Shown here piece after piece: positions 44,730 through 64,000 of a DNA stretch of 64,000 nt. Position numbers and translations under genes: made by a program. This stretch comes from Motacilla alba alba (Eukaryota; Chordata; Aves; Passeriformes; Motacillidae). The notes beneath the pieces were generated by a model. It was not told the origin of the DNA and did not search any database. It worked only from the letters and a program-made list of their open reading frames with translations. Within the stretch, counting starts at the first letter, position 1. Each line of letters begins with the position of its first letter. The stretch covers positions 3,286,001 to 3,350,000 of the forward strand of contig NC_052033.1 of assembly GCF_015832195.1 (NCBI RefSeq), given 5' to 3'.

Positions 44730-45102
44730 TGTCTCAAGTAACAAGTGATGGGAAAGAGGAAATGGCCTTAAGCTGCACCAGGAAAGGTTAAAATTGATGT
44801 TGGGGAAAAAATACTTCACTCAAAGGTTTGTGCAACCCTTGCACAGACTACCCAGGGCAGTGGTGCAGTCACCATCCCTGTTTTTTACCATTTAGAAAAC
44901 CTGGTTTTAAAAGACGTGTTAAAAAGGGTTTGGTTTAAAAGTTTTGAACACAAATAAAAGACGTCTTAAAAGGGTTTTAGTTTTAAAGGTTTTAAAAGGT
45001 TTAAAAGACGTGTTAAAAGGGTTAAGTTGGTCTTGGCAGTGGTTGGATTCAATGATCTTACAAAGTTCTTTTCCAACCTAAATAATTCTGTGATTCAATA
45101 AT
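44730..45102 (+). mobile_element. CR1 LINE 3' fragment with internal expansion
   Basis: The CR1 order is visible: 'GGGAAAGAGGAAATGGCCTT', 'AAGCTGCACCAGGAAAGGTT', 'ATACTTCACTCAAAGG', 'CCCAGGGCAGTGG', 'GTCACCATCCCTG', then 'GGTTGGATTCAATGATCTTA' and 'TTCTTTTCCAACCTAAATAA', ending 'TTCTGTGATTCAATA'. Between 44897 and 45022, where CR1 normally has a single 'AAAGACGTG' region, there are three copies of 'AAAAGACGT(G/C)TTAAAA' separated by TTTTAAAGG-type sequence. Confidence 0.88.
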
Positions 45103-45234
45103 ATGAAAAGTCTTCAAGAAAACATTATTTTAATAGTTTTGTTAAGATTCTCTGAAACTGCCTCATCTGGTCTGAGGTTCTGGAGTGGCTATTCAGCTGA
45201 ACAGATGTTTAGTAGTATTGTCACTGCTAGAAGT

Positions 45235-45700
45235 GAAGGCTTGGGACTATTTTCAGGCTAAGAACCATTTATTGCTGAGATAAGCATCAGTCTCAGAGGC
45301 TGTGAGATTTTGGAGGAGCAGGCAGCTGGCCATAGCTCTAGAGTAGTCACAAGTTCTTTGTTACAAGGCAGTATAGAACTTTCTAAATTAATAGACAGTT
45401 GCCACAGAATTTATTTTGCTTTTCTAACCTATCACCTTTACTTAGTTCTTCTGCACTGTGGATACTTTTATCCAATGGGCTTCTGTCTCACATGTACACA
45501 TATAACTTCTAAACTCTCAGCTACTCTCTACAACCACACTTTCACATTATAAATTCTTCACTATCTTATCAATACAGTTTCTCACTTACTTAAGGCATAT
45601 CCTTACAACTATGGAAACATAAGTTTAGGATTTTCTGCTTTATGCCTGTGTATTGTATTTTTACATCAATCCCAGCTTCTCCTGATGCTACAGGTCAAAT
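45235..45700 (-). mobile_element. Solo-LTR-like endogenous retroviral fragment
   Basis: The + strand contains 'AACCATTTATTGCTGAGATA', 'AGCATCAGTCTCAGAGGCTG', 'GGAGGAGCAGGCAGCTGGCC', 'CAAGTTCTTTGTTACAAG', 'GTTGCCACAGAATTTATTTT' and 'TTTTCTAACCTATCACCTTT'. This order matches my memory of a common songbird LTR read from its 3' end; AATAAA lies on the minus strand. No coding remnant is present. The family name is not certain and the right boundary is estimated. Confidence 0.6.
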
Positions 45701-45894
45701 CCTTCAGTGTCTGTAGAAGTTTCTGTTTTTCCCATGCCCACACTTCGGAATATTTTTTAGCTTCCTTGTAGCCAGTTCTGAGCCTGATAGCAGAGGCCTG
45801 CACGCCCAGAAGGTCAGGAGTGGATCTGGCAGTGCAGGGCTGCCTGCAGGTGGTTGCAGTGCACTTTGTGTCTCAGCAGATGCTGTGGCCATCC

Positions 45895-46085
45895 CTCCGG
45901 GCTTCCATCCCAGCTGGGATGTTCGTCGGCGCCGCCTGCGACGTGCTGCGCACCCAGCCCCGCTCTGAGCTCATCCCTGGAGAGCTGCCTGGGTGTGGAG
46001 CACGTCAGCTGTGGCAGCCCAGCAGATTTGGGAGCTTGGAGTGGCAGGCAGTGTCAGTCGGAGCGGCACCTTGCGAGTTTCGGCG
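45895..46085. other. CpG-rich patch in intron 9
   Basis: This short stretch includes 'TTCGTCGGCGCCGCCTGCGA' and 'CGTGCTGCGCACCCAGCCCC', and later 'GTCGGAGCGGCACCTTGCGA'. CpG density is far above the surrounding intron. It lies about 200 bp past an LTR-like piece. A + strand open frame (45820-46164) crosses it, but I recognise no domain and see no convincing splice signals linking it to TBCD. Confidence 0.55.
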
Positions 46086-48099
46086 TTTGAGCAGAGTAAG
46101 GGAGCCCGCAGGTGTTGACAGGTGCTGGGCAAGAGAGAAACTCAGCTCCTTTCAAAGGCCTTGAAGGTTGTAACTGATCTTGATGGTTTCAGGGCAAATG
46201 TGTTTCTTGGCATGCATCTGCCTAAAAGAGGTGTTTTTTTTTTTTTTAGGCATATGAGCTTAATCAGCAAAGAATTCCAGCTTTGCAACAAAGCTCATCC
46301 TAGCAGTTCCTCCAGGTTCAGAGGGTTTTATGCATCCAGGGCCTGGATGGCTCTGTGAGATCCTGCTGCACTGTCCTCTGAAGAGTTACAGGGTGAAATT
46401 CTTCTGCTGCAAACAAGTCACAGGGAAAGCTTTTACCTCCACAGAGCCAGGATTTCACCTGTAGCATTCTGATGTTAGAATACATTGTGGGATAAGAATT
46501 TACAGTAGCCTAAAACTTGGTGTTTCTCGTGTTAGTGTGGTTTATTCTGTGCATCTTGAAGGGTTGGCCATGAAAGCTTTGTTAACCTATTCAGCTGTGC
46601 CCAGGGATTTCCCTTTCCCCCTGGTGTACCCTCTGACAAAGCCATTCTGTACCTCCAAAACCCAGGGAATGTGCAACCTGGACCTTTAAAGATTCCTCTG
46701 ATCTATTTAGGACAAAGAGTTCCCAAGGAAAATGCTTGGTTGCTGTTCATGTGGAGGTGAAATAGGTGTTCTTAGCTTTCCCAGAATCCAGTATTTACAA
46801 CTGAATCTCTACAGCTATTCCAGTACTTCTAACTTCAGATTTGAATATCTGTGAAAACGTAGATGCTTTCCAATTCTAAACAGCTTCAGTCACTGTTATT
46901 TTTTGTTACCTTAAAGAGGAATTCTGGCTTTTGCACAAAAAGCAGCAGGCTTAAGATAATTAAAAAAAATAAATCCACAGCAGTACTTTGAACTTCTTTA
47001 TGCCCTGAGAACAGCACTGTCACTGGTTCTGATTCAGGCCAATGTAATTATGAAATAGATTCTGTCATTCTTAGGTCAGTAATGTTAATTCCTCAGCTCT
47101 GCAAGGGATTATATATTTTATTTTCCACACATACATTGTGACTCATCCCAGGATGTCTCTAGGAGAGAAGCATTGCTGTGGAGCTGCACACAGGAAGGAA
47201 TGCTCAGGAGCTCGTGGAGCCTGGGCACTGCATCAGTCAATTTGCAAATTGAATTAATAATTAAAGCTTGAAACAGGTACATCTAATAATGTGATGCAAC
47301 TTGTGGATGTGTCTTTGGAATAAAAAAGAAGGAATACTGACTGCAGCAAAATTCAGAATCTCTGAATTAGGTAGATCTGTATCTTTTTAATTTAGTGAAA
47401 TACTGTGGAGTGAGATAAAGTTAATAGAAAGATGTGCATCATGTTTGACAAACCAGGCACTCACTGGCTGAGGAAAGATGTTGGATTATGGCAGAATTCT
47501 TGGTTCTTAAAAGTGAAATATGCATGAGCTGTGGAAAGGGAGAACAAAATTTGCTTTATTGGTGGACATACAGAGTGCCTGAGCAAGAACCACCTCGGGA
47601 AGCTTTGCAGGGGAGCACACTCAGGTCATGGTGCCACCAAGAGGGACTGGATTGGCGTTTGTGCCACGTGGAAAAGTGGCTATGCAAATCCCTGTCACCT
47701 TTCTGCATTCCTGCATGGGGACAGCAGTCCTCAGAGAGGCTCTGAACTGAAATGGAGTTGGTGAAATGCCAGAGGAAGGGATAGCACTCCAATTATTACC
47801 ATCAGCACAGCTTGAAGTGGCCTGACTTCCTTCTTGGCAGTGTGAGGAAATGGAGAGGAGCAGCCTTTGTGAGTCAGTTTGTGCTTTGTAGTTGGAGCAG
47901 AACAGTCCATATCTGAACCCCTGCATCAGCAGACTCTGCTGCACACCAAACACATTTGCAAGGTGATTATTTTCTACTCATTTGCAGTAAGGGAAGGAAT
48001 GGGTGAAGGCAAAATTAAGGGGAGAAGAAGTGTGGAAGAGGAAGCAAGGCTTGCCACATCAGTCACCTGCTTTTGCTGCTGTCTCGACTCCTTGCATCA

Positions 48100-48118
48100 T
48101 TTTTTTTTTTTTTTTTTG
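48100..48118. repeat. Poly-T tract
   Basis: An uninterrupted run of about 18 T lies in intron 9, followed by AT-rich sequence. It is a simple homopolymer and no flanking element is recognised. Confidence 0.85.
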
Positions 48119-49584
48119 TTTTCTAATTTAAATTTTTTAGAAGCTGGAGAGCAGACAGCATGGCAGGAAGGTGGGGTAGACAATACACAGACCTTATCAA
48201 CATGAGGATGCAGAATCTGTGCTTGCTTCCTGCAATGATAAACTGAGCTGGGGATTATTAAATTAAGCATCATCTCTATTGATTGTGGAAAGCAAAGGTT
48301 TCTCAATTAAAGGAAGTGCTGACCTATGGCAAATGAGAATATTATTGTGGAGTTGGCATCTCTGTGTTACCTGAAACAGCAATGAAATTGTTGAACAGTC
48401 AGAAACCCAGAGCATATTACAGAAGGGACCTCCTCGTGTGGAATGGAAAAACCTGTTTGAAATGTTCAGGCTTTTGAAGCTCATACAAAGGGATAAACTG
48501 GAGAACAAAGTTGTAGGAGCTGTTGGGATTGCTAAGCTGGCCTTCTGAGCACAGCTACTAATTTTATTGTGGGGAGGGAGGAAGAGAGGGGGGAAGAAAA
48601 TGTTTAAAATAAACAAAAAACAACAAGCAAATAAACAGGTCTTTGTTGTTGCTGCCCTTGCTGGGAGTTTCTGCCAGAGCATGGACGTGCAAACAGGTGA
48701 TTAAGGGTTTGGCTCACCTCAGGGAGGAAATATTCCAGCAGAAGTGAAGGCAGACAGTGAGGAGTCAAGGGAGGAAATATCCAAAGGAAGGGGAGGTCAA
48801 AGGTTCACAAAATGGAGCAGTGAAGCCACAGAGGGTGACACCGAGTGAAACACCTCAGGCATTGCCTTGGGGCTGGGTATCCAGACAAGCAGCAGCCACT
48901 GCTCAGTGGGGTCAGGAGAAGTCTCTGCCCACAGCCAGGAGAAGCCAAAGAATGCAAACAGGCCCTGCCATTTCCAGGATGCTTTTCCCTCTCCCCACTT
49001 TCTGCCCAGTTCAGATTTTTTCCTCCCAGTGCTGGAACTGGCCAGGCTCCTGTTCAGACACAGGGACTGGGCTGAGCTCTGAGCTGGAGAAACCATCCTT
49101 GAGGAGCACACCTGTACCTCAGGAGGGCCTGAAGTAGCTTGAACCATTTGTTTCTCTCCCTTTTCTGATGTGTTTCTTGTGGTGATAAACACAAAATCAC
49201 CTGGGAGAGGGCTTGAGCAGGAAAGGAGAAGGGTGATAAATCTTAGCAGGAGAGAAAACCAGTTAACATAAGTGAAAATGGGAACTGGGCAGGGAAGTTT
49301 CAATTTGTTTTGCAGAGATGATTTTATTAAAAAATTGCACGTAGTTCCTTTTCATTTGTGGAAATCAGAAGCTTAATATTCAGGAGAGGTTTGGATTAAT
49401 CACGCTGAAGTCAAGAAAAGTTGATTTAAAAGGAAGCAGAGTTGATCAAATACAAAACGGTGGGTATTTTGTGCTCTGCTTTCATTCTGAAATGGTTCTG
49501 AGGTGCTTTTTGCCTCACTAGGGGCAATGTAGGCTCAGGTTGCCTGTGGTGGGTTGCTCTCTGAAGGCTGTTTCTGCTTTGCAG

Positions 49585-49616
49585 GGGTTTAGGTGGAGAG
49601 CTGATGAGACCAGCTG
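49585..49616 (+). CDS. TBCD: TBCD exon 10, 32-nt microexon
   Basis: Encodes R/GLGGELMRPA plus the first base of a Val codon. The human segment is RGLGGQLMRQAV, so it is clearly homologous. The acceptor is CTTTGCAG|GG and the donor GCTG|GTAAGT, which is consensus. It is the second of two consecutive very short exons. Its length is not a multiple of three, so skipping it alone would shift the frame. Confidence 0.94.
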
Positions 49617-51679
49617 GTAAGTACCACAGCTGGGCTGGGACTGCACCAGAGGTGCCCTGAGGAATTTGGCTGTTGTTGTGTTTCCAGTTCATTCTGCATG
49701 TGTTGTGTTGAATGTATAAGTAAAGTCTGCACACTAATTAGGAAAATATGACCTTTGGAAGCCAATCAGCAGGTGGGTGCAGCAGGACATGGGGTGTAAA
49801 TACACTTGGAATAACCAATACACTTGGAATAACTCTGTGTAAGAGCAGGAGATGGCTCTGGGCTCTGTGTCTCACTGTGTCCTTCTGCTGTTGCACACAG
49901 TGAAGTTTTTTCAGGGTTGAACTGTGTTCCTTCAGTGTTTTACTCCAATTCCTCTCCAGAAGAGATATAATCTGCACTTGTAGACAGAAGCCATGGTGGA
50001 AATAATGATTTTATCACAACACGTGTGTGCACAGAAGTGAAGCACAAAGACCATGTAAACAACAGTCTGTGGGGAGTGTGGCACCACAGAAAAGATGGAT
50101 TTGGAAGATTGTTGTGTCCTGTAAAAAGGAGGGGTGTTGCAGGAAGAGGTAGGCTGGGTGGATGAGGAAATGATGCCAACTTGGTTTCCTGCTTGTGAGC
50201 TGAATGAAGGAAGTGCTGCAGAGCAGATTCCAGCCTGGAAGATCTGAAACCATCCAGACCTCGTGGGTGAAAGAGCTTCAGCACTGAGGTGGAAGAGAAG
50301 GGGGATTTGAGTGAGATTACAGCTGTAGGACACGAAAATGCAAACTGAAGGAATAGGTTTTTTGTGATATGTTTTAGCTTTGAACCAGCTGAACATTTCA
50401 TGGTTTTGGAGAAATACAAATGGCAGTATTTTGGCATGATACAACTGCGTAGGTGGAATGAGAGAAGAATTGAAAATGTTCCACAAATTGCCTGCATGTC
50501 TAATGAAGATGATGGACTCAACCACAACAGAGCTCAAAGAAGTGCAGAGAGCTAAGGAGGAACTCCAAGAGACTTGGGTTTAGTCAAACTGCACTTAACC
50601 TTGTCTGTGAATAAATATTAGCCCAGAGAAGCTGACACACAGTACTGAGAGGATTTGGTGTGACATTGCCATGGTGAGGAGTGAGTTCAAGAGTAGATTT
50701 GGAGCCCAGTACGTTGATTAGAGATGGAGGTGATGAGCTGTGTACAGAGCCCAGAGGAAGAGTCAAAAATCAGGCTGTGGGAGGAGAGGAAAACAAAACA
50801 ATGGCATCACTTTATACAGCACCTCCTTCTGTCCTTTCCCTCCTCTCCACCAGCTCTAAAGCAGCCAGGCAGCGACATGGAGCTGCACCAATCTCATTTA
50901 TTTGAACTGAACCTCAGGAGGTGGAAGATAATGGTATTCCCCAAATGCTGAGTTTTCATTTGAGCAATACACTCAATCTGTTGGACAGAAAATTTGCAGT
51001 GTTTACTGTGCTAATCTCCACTCCCCAAAAAAGCCTCAAAACCTTTTAAAAAATACAATTCTCAAAGTGGGTTTGCAAGCATTAACAACTCTAATAAGTT
51101 CATAGATTAAAAATAATAAGGGCTTTATTATGAAAAGGATGTGCTCATATATTCCAAGTATCAAAGGAAGTAAAGTTGCATCCAGTTTCATAGCTCCCAG
51201 CTGTGTGCAGTGAACAAATGCCACTCCTTGGAGGTTCAAAAACAATGTGAGTAAGAGGTAGGAAAACCTGTAATGTGTATTTGAATAGTTTTTAGTGGCT
51301 GTAGTATTACTCTTGTCTCAGTTGCTTTGCTATCACTGATGCTGCACTGCCATTTCCAGGCTGTATAGCAAAGAAAAGTGGTTGATATGTGTGTGCACAC
51401 CTTGAATGGCAGAGGGGGAAAACATCCCCCAGACAAGGGATTTGCAGGAATGATGGGACTGCCTCATGTCAGAGGACAGTTACTGCATTTTAGTGGCTTT
51501 TGTACAAATGTAATTTCCTCCCAGTTTTTAATTTCCCTTATTTTGAATATCTGTTTGCAAATATTCTTCTATTTAAAATTAAATGCTAGTGTAACTTCCT
51601 GTGGTTGTCTCTTCAAAATTGCTGCCATTTCTCTTTTCTGGGGGGTATTTATCTTGTTATCAAACTTATTTTCTTACAG
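49617..51679 (+). other. TBCD: Intron 10 (2063 bp)
   Basis: GT-AG intron. Two overlapping antisense frames of about 200 codons at 49932-50537 have no recognisable domains. A short direct repeat, 'TACACTTGGAATAAC', occurs twice at about 49801-49833. Nothing else is noted. Confidence 0.88.
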
Positions 51680-51742
51680 TCTGCACTTTAATTGAGAAGT
51701 TGTCACTATCAAAAATGCCATTTAGAGGAGATCCAATAATCA
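51680..51742 (+). CDS. TBCD: TBCD exon 11 (63 nt)
   Basis: Encodes [20 protein letters not shown] then I and the first base of a Ser codon. The human segment is [22 protein letters not shown], near identity. The acceptor is TTTTCTTACAG|TC and the donor ATCA|GTAAGT. Confidence 0.96.
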
Positions 51743-52155
51743 GTAAGTCCTATTTTAGATAACCTTCCATGACTGTGGTAACTATTCATTAAACTAAAGT
51801 GTTAAGAAATTATGCTTTTCAAAGAAGCAAAAATTAATGGGGTTGGGTGGTCTAACACATTAAAAAAATACCAAAAAGAGACAAATAGTGCAGCAGATGC
51901 TGATGCAATTTCAAGATTTAGTTTTTAGCTGTTGACAATAAATAAAATGTGCAGTACTCAGCATCACCAGGCATGGGGTGGTCACTGTGGACATGGTAAT
52001 CCAGACTGGAATAGCTCTGCTGGGAGTCACAGCCTGGTTTAGTTTGGAAAACCAAAGACACAGGTTGACCTGGTAATTGCTGGTCTATGGAAAAATTAAA
52101 TAGAGAATATTGAAGTTGAGAAAGTTAAAGCTGTTTGTGTTCCTTGCTGTTGCAG
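51743..52155 (+). other. TBCD: Intron 11 (413 bp)
   Basis: The shortest intron in the window, GT-AG, of unique sequence. Nothing recognisable is seen. Confidence 0.9.
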
Positions 52156-52232
52156 GTGGTTGGCAGTGGTTAATAAATGACAGCCTGAGACAGCTCACTC
52201 TTGTTTCCAGTGCTGCACGACAGCATATAAAG
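52156..52232 (+). CDS. TBCD: TBCD exon 12 (77 nt)
   Basis: Encodes [20 protein letters not shown] then ARQHIK. The human segment is [26 protein letters not shown], so 'GWQWLIND' is a clear anchor. The acceptor is GTTGCAG|GT, which follows a rather purine-containing tract, and the donor is AAAG|GTACAA. It ends in phase 0. Confidence 0.95.
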
Positions 52233-54424
52233 GTACAAGGATTTCTCCTCCTTCATGTGGTGACATTCAATACAGAATTAGAAATGCTTTTGCTTTCCTT
52301 TGGTGATGTATCCATAGGATTTTACGGGTTCTTGAATGCATGTTTCTGAGATGTGTGAGAAGGGGTATTTATAAAAGTGCATTTTGAATTCCTCAAGATT
52401 CCAGTGGACCTTTCTGGTTACCACTTGGGCAGTTATCCCAAAGGTTGTTCCTGTCTGTACCTCTGGTCAGGGTGAGAAGTTGCTGATGGTGCTGGAAGCT
52501 GCTCCCTGGTGGTTCTGTGGTTACATTTAGAGGGTACTTTCCTTCTGATTTGGTGTACCTGTAATATGTGTGGCTGCAGAGAATTCTTGTGACAACTAAA
52601 AATGCTCTGGATGATGTCCACGGGCACTCTGTGAGCATTGCTGTGAGTTACCAGGGTTATTCAGGACAAGGAGCTTAAATTTTCCATGAAGCTCTGCTGC
52701 AAATCCTTTTTCTGTGCTCTCAGACTGCTCTGATTCAGAATTTTAAATCCATTGATGGATATGTCTCGTGCTGTTTTATTTACACCATCTTAACACCTCC
52801 AGTTGTTCACCTTAACTTTCCCAAGAAAACTCATGGCAGTTTGATCTCTGCTGAATCATAAAGGCAATTTCTGTCTGCCCTGCTAGAGCTTTCAGACAAT
52901 CTGAATTTAACACACTGTGTTCATTGTCTTAGCTGTTAGTAATAAGATAAAAAGACATTTCAGTTATCTCACACCTCATCTTTTAAAGCTTTCCTTGGGA
53001 GACAGAGGAGGATGGAGTTGTATCCAAATCACTGAAGGAAATGAAAAAAAGACATTTGAATTCTTAGGATATTCTTTTGGCATTAACAATTTATTCAAAG
53101 TGCTGGTATGCCTTATAACTGGAACTTATAAACCAAAAGCTTAAAAGAATTAATTATAGGCTACAGAGAATTTTAACTTGCTTGGTAAACATCACTTAAA
53201 GCCAGGCAAAGTGTATTTAGCAAATGACAATTCTCACTTATTTCTGCTTCTGTTTTAGAGAGAAATATTTTAAGGGCAATGCTTAAGATGTTGAAAAGTA
53301 ATCTTCTTTTTCTGACATACAGTATTCCAGTTTAACTTCATACATTTAGGGTGAAAAACATTTCATTTAGAAAGTGAAATATCTGGGCAATCTGGTCTGG
53401 TCCCAGGTGTCCCTGCCCATGGCAGAGGTTGGATAATTTGGCCTTTAAAGGTCCCTGATCCACAGCAGTTGGATAATTCTGCATATTTTGTTACTATTAT
53501 CCCTGTGGCAGTCAGAATATTGTTTAGGTGAGTGCTGGTTTTCTTTCAAGTCCTTGATTTTGCATAGAGAACTTGTCTGAGGTGTCTTTGAGGGCAGAAT
53601 GAATCAGCTGGGCAGGATTTCTGTGTTACATCTGAGATTTCTTGTACCTGGAGAACATGAGTGTTAATAAGCTAACATGAAGTGAACAATGCATAGCTTT
53701 TGTGTGCTTTCAAATTTATTATAATTTTGGGTAACATTATATTATCAGCTGAAAAGTATAATTCAGCCATAAATTCCATTCTATTGTGTATTCTATTAAA
53801 TTCTATTCTATTACCTGTTCTATTCTGTGCTTTCTGAAACAGCAGCTGAGTTCTTTTGTGTTCTGTATCAGTAACTGAAACCACTCTAAAAATGAGGAGG
53901 CTCAGGGATCATACACAACCATTGATCCTTTTCTAAGCCAATTAAGATTAGGACACAAGGCCTGTGATCCTGGATGTTTGGGCTTTTTTGTTTCTTACCT
54001 TCAGCCCATGTTCTTTTCTGTGTTTCCTTTCTGTAGCTCCCTGGGGAAATAGGGTTTGTTCCTTGTCAGTCTGGCATCAGGATATGGATATATATGAAAT
54101 AAGGTGAAATAAGATGAAATAATGACTTGTGTGTTTTGTGATGCTGTGTCATCCTGGAGGTCTTTCATCTGAACTGAAAATACATTTCATACATTCCTGT
54201 TATTGTTTTAAATGCTGATTTAGCTGACTGGTCCTATTGGAGGAATAAGATGAAAATCTGTTTTTTCCTTACATGAGTTTCCTTACTAAACCAGTATTGG
54301 GAAGAAATAAGAAGAAAGGAAATACCAGTATCTGGAAAGAATTTTTTTTAATCCACTTTATTTTTCCTTAAAAATTCTAAGAAGATATGAGGTGAGTAAA
54401 TGCATTTCTGTTGCTTTGTTGCAG
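52233..54424 (+). other. TBCD: Intron 12 (2192 bp)
   Basis: GT-AG intron. It contains a small CR1-like remnant (53385-53460) and a (TTCTA)n-like patch near 53775-53825. Nothing else is recognised. Confidence 0.9.
53385..53460 (+). mobile_element. CR1 remnant
   Basis: 'TCTGGTCTGG' followed by 'AGGTGTCCCTGCCCATGGCA' and 'GGTTGGATAATTTGGCCTTT' matches the last part of CR1 in sense orientation. It is short and old, with both ends eroded. Confidence 0.75.
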
Positions 54425-54506
54425 GAGTCTGCAGTGTCTGCACTGGCTGCTCTGTGCAATGAATTTTACATCAACGAGAGGGGAGAAGCTGATCCAGCTC
54501 TGCAGG
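54425..54506 (+). CDS. TBCD: TBCD exon 13 (82 nt)
   Basis: Encodes [20 protein letters not shown] then EADPALQ and the first base of an Asp codon. The human segment is [27 protein letters not shown]. The acceptor is GTTGCAG|GA and the donor CAGG|GTAAAT. I chose the donor at 54507 because the leftover G joins AT of the next exon to give Asp, matching the frame of exon 14. Confidence 0.95.
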
Positions 54507-59006
<4,500 letters not shown>

Positions 59007-59098
59007 GTTTTGGAAGGTCTAAAAAAAGTTACAATCATTTCCCCTGAAGATGTGAGCTTTGCTGAAGCCAGGAGAGATGCCTTAATAGCAATTGCAAA
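59007..59098 (+). CDS. TBCD: TBCD exon 15 (92 nt)
   Basis: Encodes [20 protein letters not shown] then [10 protein letters not shown] and two bases of a Lys codon. The human segment is [31 protein letters not shown]; 'SPEDVSFAE' and 'RRD' are anchors. The acceptor is TTTTTTCAG|GT and the donor CAAA|GTATGT. Confidence 0.96.
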
Positions 59099-63999
<4,901 letters not shown>

Positions 64000-64000
64000 G

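Larger units (their letters stand above)
41586..49584 (+). other. TBCD: Intron 9 (7999 bp)
   Basis: GT-AG intron between two microexons. It holds a ~760-nt pyrimidine tract starting about 200 nt after the donor, a CR1 with an internal mini-repeat (44730-45102), an LTR piece (45235-45700) and a CpG-rich patch (45895-46085). A T18-type homopolymer lies near 48100-48118. No exon is recognised in it. Confidence 0.88.

Noticed and set aside
49932..50537. Two overlapping antisense frames of 195 and 201 codons
   Set aside because: Both overlap in different frames, neither resembles a known family, and they lie in intron 10. Chance open frames are the simplest explanation.

Overview
The window is vertebrate nuclear DNA, and the evidence points to a bird, probably a songbird. 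It carries CR1-type LINE 3' ends, which are typical of birds, and several solo-LTR-like pieces that resemble songbird ERV LTRs. The songbird call rests on remembered similarity and is an inference.

The only gene I can support is the middle of TBCD (tubulin folding cofactor D), on the + strand. Sixteen exons between 15945 and 60123 encode 432 consecutive residues, corresponding to roughly residues 430-860 of the ~1190-residue vertebrate protein. All sixteen have AG/GT boundaries. The exon lengths sum to 1294 nt; removing the split codons at the two ends leaves exactly 430 codons, so the frame is continuous with no missing exon. TBCD is a HEAT/Armadillo-repeat chaperone. It captures beta-tubulin and, with TBCE, TBCC and ARL2, assembles and recycles alpha/beta-tubulin dimers. 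The 5' and 3' parts of the gene lie outside the window.

Layout: 1-15944 is an upstream intron in which I recognise no exon. It holds an AT-only tract, a 191-bp tandem duplication, a duplicated ~98-bp segment and two CR1 pieces. From 15945 to 41585 come exons 1-9 (numbered within this window). The 9.7-kb first intron holds two LTR pieces, a 22-copy 40/41-bp minisatellite and a 3 x 91-bp array. The 8.0-kb ninth intron (41586-49584) separates two microexons of 23 and 32 nt. It carries a ~760-nt almost pure pyrimidine tract, a CR1, an LTR piece and a CpG-rich patch. From 49585 to 60123 come exons 10-16. From 60124 to 64000 is intron, and the last base of the window may be the first base of the next exon.

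No RNA gene, CRISPR array or previously undescribed gene system is visible. The longest open frames are artefacts of the minisatellite and the pyrimidine tract. The points most worth a second look are the transposable elements crowding both sides of the CpG-dense exon 1, the microexon pair around the pyrimidine tract, and the minisatellite.
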